From DAOTWA01 sp034435955 (GTDB lineage: Bacteria > Chloroflexota > Anaerolineae > Anaerolineales > Anaerolineaceae): 45,175 nt of DNA. The notes beneath the pieces are model-generated. The model saw nothing but the letters and a program-made list of their open reading frames with translations, did not search any database and had not been told where the DNA came from. The stretch covers positions 1-45,175 of the forward strand of contig DAOTWA010000017.1 of the NCBI GenBank assembly GCA_034435955.1, written 5' to 3'. The position numbers and the translations under genes were made by a program. Positions 40,156 to 45,175 of the stretch are shown one piece after another (position 1 is the stretch's first letter; each line of letters begins with the position of its first letter).

Positions 40156-41157
40156 ATGAAGGCTCTTTTCATCGGCGGCACAGGAGTGATCAGCTCAGCC
40201 TGTTCACCGCTGGCCATCGAGCGCGGCTTTGAGCTGACCCTGCTCAACCGCGGCCAATCCAAGCGCCCGGTTCCTGCCGGCGCGCGCGTCATCCAAGGTG
40301 ACATTCGCGATCTGGCCTCCACGCGCGACCTGCTGGCCGGGCAAAGCTTTGATGTTGTGGTGGATTGGATCGCCTACACACCCGGGCACATCGAGGCTGA
40401 TCTGGAATTATTTCGTGGACGGACGGGCCAGTTCATCTTTATCAGCTCGGCCTCGGCTTACCACAAACCTGTGCGCAGCCTGCCGATCACCGAATCCACA
40501 CCCCTGCACAATCCCTACTGGCAGTACTCGCGCGATAAGATTGCCTGCGAGGAACGCCTGATGCGAGCCTACCGCGATGAGGGTTTCCCGGTCACCATCG
40601 TGCGCCCCTCGCACACCTACGACCGAACGTTGCTGCCTTTTCACGGCGGCTACACCATGCTCGCGCGTATGCGCCGAGGCCTGCCGGTGGTGGTGCACGG
40701 CGACGGAACCTCGCTGTGGGTGCTTACCCATCATACCGACTTCGCCCGAGGCTTCGTCGGACTGATGGGCAACCCCCATGCAATCGGCGAGGCTGTCCAC
40801 ATCACTTCCGATGAACTGCTGACCTGGGACCAGATTTATTTGGCTCTGGCCAACGCTGCAGGCGTGAGGGAGGCTGAGCGCCTGCTGGTGCACATCCCCT
40901 CGCGGGTCATCGCGACGGTCGATCCGATGTGGGGCGCCAGCCTGCTGGGGGATAAATCCTTCAGCGTGATCTTCGATAACAGCAAGATCAAGCGCCTGGT
41001 GCCGGGTTTCCAGGCGGTGGTGCCCTTTTGGAGAGGCGCGCAGGAGATTATCGCCTGGTACGACGCCGATCCCGCCCGTCAGGAAGTTGATCCAGGCTTC
41101 GAGCGGCAGTTGGAGCGCATACTGACGCTTTGGAACCGGCTGGGTGAAAACCGCTGA
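40156..41157 (+). CDS. NAD-dependent epimerase/dehydratase-family (extended SDR) protein
   Basis: A 333-residue protein. The NAD motif is GGTGVISSA (8-16, with Ser where the third Gly usually lies). ISSASAY and YSRDK (YxxxK) provide the usual Ser-Tyr-Lys triad. Further typical stretches are NRGQSKRPVPAGARVIQGDIRD and VRPSHTYDRTLLPF. The group includes bacterial sugar-nucleotide epimerases and CSP41-like proteins. It lies 43 bp after the GT-C-like gene, with GGGAGG before the ATG; together they suggest nucleotide-sugar processing for a surface glycan. Confidence 0.88.
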   Translation: MKALFIGGTGVISSACSPLAIERGFELTLLNRGQSKRPVPAGARVIQGDIRDLASTRDLLAGQSFDVVVDWIAYTPGHIEADLELFRGRTGQFIFISSASAYHKPVRSLPITESTPLHNPYWQYSRDKIACEERLMRAYRDEGFPVTIVRPSHTYDRTLLPFHGGYTMLARMRRGLPVVVHGDGTSLWVLTHHTDFARGFVGLMGNPHAIGEAVHITSDELLTWDQIYLALANAAGVREAERLLVHIPSRVIATVDPMWGASLLGDKSFSVIFDNSKIKRLVPGFQAVVPFWRGAQEIIAWYDADPARQEVDPGFERQLERILTLWNRLGENR

Positions 41158-41382
41158 GTTGTCAGCATCTGACGCAGGGACATGAGGACTTTTTTATAAT
41201 CATTTTGTTTCTATCGGTCAAATTATTAAGATAAACTCGGCCTAAATCCGGTAAAATAGGATGAGGTCCTGCCATCCTGGACGTATCCACGCCCGATATC
41301 CCGGGTTTCCTGCCGCTGCCTCCCGTCCGAGGGGTATGACCCAAAAAGTTCGCTCATCTCTTGAGACGGCGAGGTATGCCTG

Positions 41383-42981
41383 ATGCCGGGTTTACGAAAA
41401 TTACGCTGCCTGCTGATGCTGTTTTTCGCTCTGGCGCTCCTCCGCGGAAAAATGGAGGTTGCATCAGGTTCTGGCATTTACGACTGGCTGCAGTTCAACG
41501 GCGACCCCCAACACAGCGGCAACAACACCCAGGAAATACGCATCAATCGATACAACGTGGCTGCGCTTCGCGTTCAGTATCAGGTAGCCCTGAACGCCTG
41601 GGTTGACAGCACTCCGGCTTTCCTTCACGGCGTGGTCACTGCACAGGGGGTCAAAGATCTTCTGTTCATGGACACCGCCAAAGACGGCCTCATTGCTGTG
41701 GATGCCCAAACCGGCGCGCTGGCCTGGAGCCAGCCGCTCGGCCCCGGGGACTGCACCATGAACAATGATGGGGCGACGCCCTGTTGGACCACCTCTTCTG
41801 TGGCGGTCGACCCCAACAAACAGTTTGTCTATTCGTACGGTCTGGATGGGTATGTGCATAAATATCAGGTCGGCGATGGCGTTGAGATTAAAGACGAGCA
41901 TTGGCCGGAAGTGACCACTTTAAAGGGCTTCGACGAAAAAGGCTCCGCCAACCTGTCCATTGCCACGGCTAAGAATGGGATCAGCTATCTCTACGTCGCT
42001 CACAGCGGTTATCCCAGCGACGGCGGCGATTACCAGGGCCACGTTACCGCGATCAACCTGTCCTCCGGAGCGCAGCAGGTATTTAACGTCTTGTGCAGCG
42101 ACCAGATCGTGCATTTCGTCAGTGATCGGCCGGGATATCCCGGAAATCCAGATTGCCAAGAAAAGCAAGCCGGCGTGTGGGCACGCTCCGGCGTGGTCTA
42201 CGACCCGGATGTCGACCGTATCTTCTTTGCAACAGGCAATGGTTATTTCGATGGCAACCTTTACTGGGGCAACAGCATTCTGGCGCTTCATCCCGACGGC
42301 AGTGGCTCAAGCGGGAAGCCGGTAGATAGCTATACACCGGTCGACTGGCCTGTTCTGAGACAGGCCGACATGGACCTGGGCAGCACGCCGCCGGTGATCC
42401 TCCCGCCCATACCGGGCAGCAGCTACGCCCATCTGGCCGTGCAGGGCGGCAAGGACAGCACCCTGCGGTTTGTTAACCTGGACGACCTGAGCGGTAAGGG
42501 CGGCCCGGGGAATACCGGCGGCGAGATCGGCGCACCGCTGCAGCTTTATTCTGTCAGCGAGGAGCAGCCGGAAGATGAGCTGCACACGGCTCCGGCCGTG
42601 TGGACCAATCCAGAGGATGGCAGCGTGTGGATCTTCGTTGTGACCGACAGCCACGCCGTCGGCCTGAAGATCCTGGTGCAGAATGGCATCCCGGAATTTT
42701 CCAGACAATGGGAGGTGGCCCAGGGCGGCTCCTCGCCGCTTGTGGCGAACGGAGTACTCTTTTACGCTGGCAGTACGTCGCAGTCGACCGGCGGCATCTG
42801 GGCGTTGAATCCCACCACCGGCGAGGTCTTATGGAGCGCGAATCTGCCCGGCGCGATCCATTGGGAGAGCCCGATCGTCGCTAACGGCGTGGTATACATG
42901 GTCGACTACGGCTCCAACCTCACCGCATTCGTCCCACCGCCCCTGGACAAGCATGTCTACCTGCCGCTGATCGCCCGCTGA
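41383..42981 (+). CDS. Secreted PQQ-like beta-propeller, copy 1
   Basis: A 532-residue protein with a signal peptide (LRKLRCLLMLFFALALLRGKMEVASG) and a beta-propeller body of PQQ/YVTN-like repeats (AVDAQTGALAWSQPLG; FVYSYGLDGYVHKYQVG; SYLYVAHSGYPSDGGDYQGHVTAINLSSG; GGIWALNPTTGEVLWSANL). It ends KHVYLPLIAR. No dehydrogenase active-site residues of the PQQ alcohol dehydrogenases were recognised, so it is more likely a binding protein. Cys pairs (e.g. GDCTMNNDGATPCW) may be disulfides. The second copy begins 124 bp downstream. Confidence 0.88.
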   Translation: MPGLRKLRCLLMLFFALALLRGKMEVASGSGIYDWLQFNGDPQHSGNNTQEIRINRYNVAALRVQYQVALNAWVDSTPAFLHGVVTAQGVKDLLFMDTAKDGLIAVDAQTGALAWSQPLGPGDCTMNNDGATPCWTTSSVAVDPNKQFVYSYGLDGYVHKYQVGDGVEIKDEHWPEVTTLKGFDEKGSANLSIATAKNGISYLYVAHSGYPSDGGDYQGHVTAINLSSGAQQVFNVLCSDQIVHFVSDRPGYPGNPDCQEKQAGVWARSGVVYDPDVDRIFFATGNGYFDGNLYWGNSILALHPDGSGSSGKPVDSYTPVDWPVLRQADMDLGSTPPVILPPIPGSSYAHLAVQGGKDSTLRFVNLDDLSGKGGPGNTGGEIGAPLQLYSVSEEQPEDELHTAPAVWTNPEDGSVWIFVVTDSHAVGLKILVQNGIPEFSRQWEVAQGGSSPLVANGVLFYAGSTSQSTGGIWALNPTTGEVLWSANLPGAIHWESPIVANGVVYMVDYGSNLTAFVPPPLDKHVYLPLIAR

Positions 42982-43047
42982 GCCTCTTCGCAGGGCGGCC
43001 GAGGCTGGCAGAGCAGGCCTCAGGCGAGAGAAGCAGGCTCAGGCTTG

Positions 43048-43067
43048 CCCTGACGGTTCTGTCAGGG
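43048..43067 (+). promoter_or_regulatory. Small hairpin between the propeller genes
   Basis: CCCTGAC (43048-43054) pairs with GTCAGGG (43061-43067) around GGTTCT. The tail is AAAACTG, so it is not a clear terminator; an mRNA processing or stability role is possible. Confidence 0.4.
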
Positions 43068-43105
43068 AAAACTGAATCAACCGAATAAGTCAAGGAACAA
43101 ACGAA

Positions 43106-44761
43106 ATGTGGAAAACAGCAAAATATCCGGCCCTGCTGGTTCTGTGCCTGCTTTTACTGATCGTCGCGGGCTGCTTTCCTTCTTCCCAGATATCTATTGC
43201 ACCTGTAGGCGCGGCTGAGCAGATCAACACCCCCACGATCGTATCCACCAGCAGCGCGTCAGAAGCGCCCGCCGCAGCTCCGGCTGCAGCCGGTTACGAC
43301 TGGCCGCAATTCAACTTCGACCCCCAGCACAGCGGAAACAATACTGAGGAGGCGGTCCTCGGCGCGTCCAACGTGGCCAGCCTGCAACTGCTCTTCCGGG
43401 TGAAGCTGCCTGCGGTGGCAGATGGTTCTCCGGCCTATCTCAGCGGGGTCAGCACCTCTGAGGGAGTTAAGGATCTGCTCTTCATGACCACGAAGGACGG
43501 CCGTATTTTGGCCGTGGACGCCCACAGCGGCGCAATCGTGTGGAGTCATCAGTACGGGCCGAATGGGTGCCTGGTCAACAATAATCTCGATCGCAACGAG
43601 GCCTGCTACACCACTTCTTCGCCGGCCATCGATCCGAACCGGCAGTACGTGTTCTCCTACGGACTGGACGGCAAGGTGCACAAGTACCAGGTGGGGAATG
43701 GGAACGAGATCACCACCGGCGGCTGGCCGGCGATAGCGACTTTGAAAGGCTGGAACGAAAAGGGTTCCTCGGCCTTGAGCATCGCCACAGCCAAGAACGG
43801 TAAGAGCTACCTGTACGTAGCCAACGGCGGCTACCCCGGCGACCAGGGGGACTACCAGGGCCATATTACCGCCATCGACCTGGCCACCGGCGCGTGGCAT
43901 ATTTTCAACGCACTGTGCTCCGACGCCCCGGTGCATTTCGAACAATCTCCCGCCAGCCCGGATTGCCCAGCAGTGCAGTCGGCCATTTGGGCGCGAGCGG
44001 GCGTGGTCTATAACCCTGGAAACGATAGAATCTATATGGCCACCGGTAACGGGAATTTTGATCCCAACAACCACGATTGGGGCGACACAGTCTTCAGCTT
44101 GAACCCGGATGGCACCGGCGCTGGCGGCAACCCGCTGGATACCTATACGCCGACCAACTTCCAACAGCTAGACGACGCCGACGCCGATCTGGGCAGCACG
44201 GCGCCAGCCATCCTGCCAACATTGACCGGCAGCAGCGTGGCCTATGTGGCTGTGCAGGGCGGCAAAGACGGGCTGCTGCGCCTGCTCAATCTGGAGAATC
44301 TGAGCGGCCAGGGCGGAACAGGGCACACGGGCGGGGAAATCGGCAGCGCGGTGGATGCTCCCGGGAAAACAGGGGTATTGACCCAGCCGGCCGTCTGGAA
44401 GAATCCTTCCAATGGGAACGTGTGGGTCTTCGTGGCCAACGGCAGCGGCATCGCCGGATACAAAGCCGCCGTCAGCGCTGGAAAACCCACGCTCGCTCAG
44501 CAGTGGAGCCGCCCGCAAGGCGGTACGTCGCCCATCCTGGCCAACGGCGTTATCTACTACGCTGGCGGTTCGACAATTTACGCCCTCGACCCGCTCAACG
44601 GGCAGATGCTTTGGAGCGCGACTCTGGGCGGAGGGATCCATTGGGAAAGTCCCATCGTCGCCAATGGCATGCTGTACATCACCGACGAGGGCGGCAACCT
44701 GAGCGCTTTTGCGTTAATTCTACTGAATGAGCACGCGTATCTGCCTGCAATCAGCCGTTGA
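43106..44761 (+). CDS. Lipoprotein-type PQQ-like beta-propeller, copy 2
   Basis: A 551-residue paralogue of the preceding gene. It has a lipobox (VAGC, Cys23), a Ser/Ala/Pro linker (about 30-63), then the propeller with the same order of blocks: DWPQFNFDPQHSGNNTEE, SEGVKDLLFMTTKDGRILAVDAHSGAIVW, FSYGLDGKVHKYQVGNG, YQGHITAIDLATG, WARAGVVYNPGNDRIYMATGNGNFD, LGSTAPAILP, HWESPIVANGMLYITDEGGNLSAF. It ends NEHAYLPAISR. One copy is a free secreted form and the other lipid-anchored. Function is unknown. Confidence 0.9.
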   Translation: MWKTAKYPALLVLCLLLLIVAGCFPSSQISIAPVGAAEQINTPTIVSTSSASEAPAAAPAAAGYDWPQFNFDPQHSGNNTEEAVLGASNVASLQLLFRVKLPAVADGSPAYLSGVSTSEGVKDLLFMTTKDGRILAVDAHSGAIVWSHQYGPNGCLVNNNLDRNEACYTTSSPAIDPNRQYVFSYGLDGKVHKYQVGNGNEITTGGWPAIATLKGWNEKGSSALSIATAKNGKSYLYVANGGYPGDQGDYQGHITAIDLATGAWHIFNALCSDAPVHFEQSPASPDCPAVQSAIWARAGVVYNPGNDRIYMATGNGNFDPNNHDWGDTVFSLNPDGTGAGGNPLDTYTPTNFQQLDDADADLGSTAPAILPTLTGSSVAYVAVQGGKDGLLRLLNLENLSGQGGTGHTGGEIGSAVDAPGKTGVLTQPAVWKNPSNGNVWVFVANGSGIAGYKAAVSAGKPTLAQQWSRPQGGTSPILANGVIYYAGGSTIYALDPLNGQMLWSATLGGGIHWESPIVANGMLYITDEGGNLSAFALILLNEHAYLPAISR

Positions 44762-44912
44762 TGCCGGCGGCCCCCTTATTGCGGAGGTGCATCTGTGTTC
44801 GATTGACTTTATGAGGCGGTCATGGGTTTCAAGGCCCGGCGTAAAGAAATGGACGTCGCCGTACTTGGGCCGGTGAATGTCCGAAAAATCGATGTTATGA
44901 ACGGAGGATGTT

Positions 44913-45175
44913 ATGAACGCGCACACACAAACTGGCAACGGCAAGCAAGTCCTAGTCATGGTCGGCACAAACAAGGGCGGCTTTGTCTTCCGCAGCGATG
45001 CGGCGCGCAAATCCTGGCAGCCGGATGAGATGCTCTTCAAGGGCTGGCAGGTGATGCACATGACCCTCGATCCGCGCGACCGGCGCATGCACGCCGCGAT
45101 CGTCAGCTACGTCTTTGGTTCCACCACCCACTACTCCGACGATCTGGGTCGCACCTGGTCTCAGGCCGACCAGGC
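44913..45175 (+). CDS. BNR-repeat (sialidase/VPS10-like fold) protein, N-terminal part
   Basis: At least 87 residues before the window ends. After MNAHTQTGNGKQVLVMVGTNKGGFVFRSDAARKSW comes GWQVMHMTLDPRDRRMHAAIVSYVFGSTTHYSDDLGRTWS; the 'S-D-D-x-G-x-T-W' Asp-box is the hallmark of BNR-repeat propellers. No signal peptide is visible. These proteins include glycosidases and many proteins of unknown role. GGAGG precedes the ATG at 44913. The reading frame is open to the window edge. Confidence 0.85.
   Translation, partial: MNAHTQTGNGKQVLVMVGTNKGGFVFRSDAARKSWQPDEMLFKGWQVMHMTLDPRDRRMHAAIVSYVFGSTTHYSDDLGRTWSQADQ

Noticed and set aside
38826..40322. 498-codon ORF on the minus strand
   Set aside because: It lies wholly antisense to the GT-C-like gene, its protein is low-complexity Gln/Arg/Gly-rich without domains, and it is explained by GC-rich codon bias.

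Overview
The window looks like chromosomal DNA of a member of the Chloroflexota, probably Anaerolineae-like. This is inference, not proof. The DNA is GC-rich. Extracellular proteins have Thr/Pro-rich stalks, an NBR1-type Ig lipoprotein, or C-terminal tyrosine-leucine-proline tails. The DUF3090 / SCO1664 pair is known from Actinobacteria and Chloroflexota. The housekeeping genes are bacterial. I saw no rRNA, tRNA, CRISPR array, transposase or phage gene.

Layout. 1-4.1 kb: end of a probable toxin-antitoxin locus (HicB), then the recombination/replication set dnaX-ybaB-recR on the minus strand with a DUF1992 gene and a lamin-tail-domain gene. 4.3-7.4 kb: NYN-domain RNase-like gene, a candidate small RNA with two identical C-rich loops, a histone-deacetylase-family hydrolase, a small unknown gene and a two-domain VOC dioxygenase. 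7.5-9.5 kb: cysK-cysE behind a leader that reads as a cysteine attenuator (promoter, 19-codon ORF with two Cys codons, antiterminator, terminator). 9.7-12.0 kb: aspS and a membrane protein. 12.1-14.8 kb: a membrane protein, winged-helix regulator, ABC ATPase and ABC permease with overlapping stop/start codons, behind a promoter overlapped by an operator-like palindrome. 14.82-15.12 kb: a gene-free stretch rich in hairpins.

15.1-22.5 kb (minus): one probable operon running DUF3090, SCO1664-like kinase, homoserine dehydrogenase, a thiolase-fold protein without its cysteine, a folK-folP fusion, and a PBP1-like protein whose three transpeptidase motifs are all altered. 22.7-28.9 kb: bacterioferritin, gyrA, a small membrane protein, biotin ligase and rho with a long leader. 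28.9-31.4 kb: a DUF3105 gene without a usable start, a Pro/Thr-rich membrane-anchored protein and an NBR1-Ig lipoprotein. 31.7-34.4 kb: a four-subunit 2-oxoacid:ferredoxin oxidoreductase. 34.7-37.1 kb: an SDR enzyme, two helix-hairpin-helix proteins and an AhpD-like protein. 37.2-41.2 kb: a glycan-type cluster (GT2 glycosyltransferase, polytopic GT-C-like protein, epimerase). 41.4-44.8 kb: two tandem secreted beta-propellers with matching C-terminal tails. The window ends inside a BNR-repeat gene.

The most interesting signals are the cysteine attenuator, the catalytically altered PBP, the C-rich-loop RNA, the hairpin-rich gap at 14.9 kb and the duplicated propellers.
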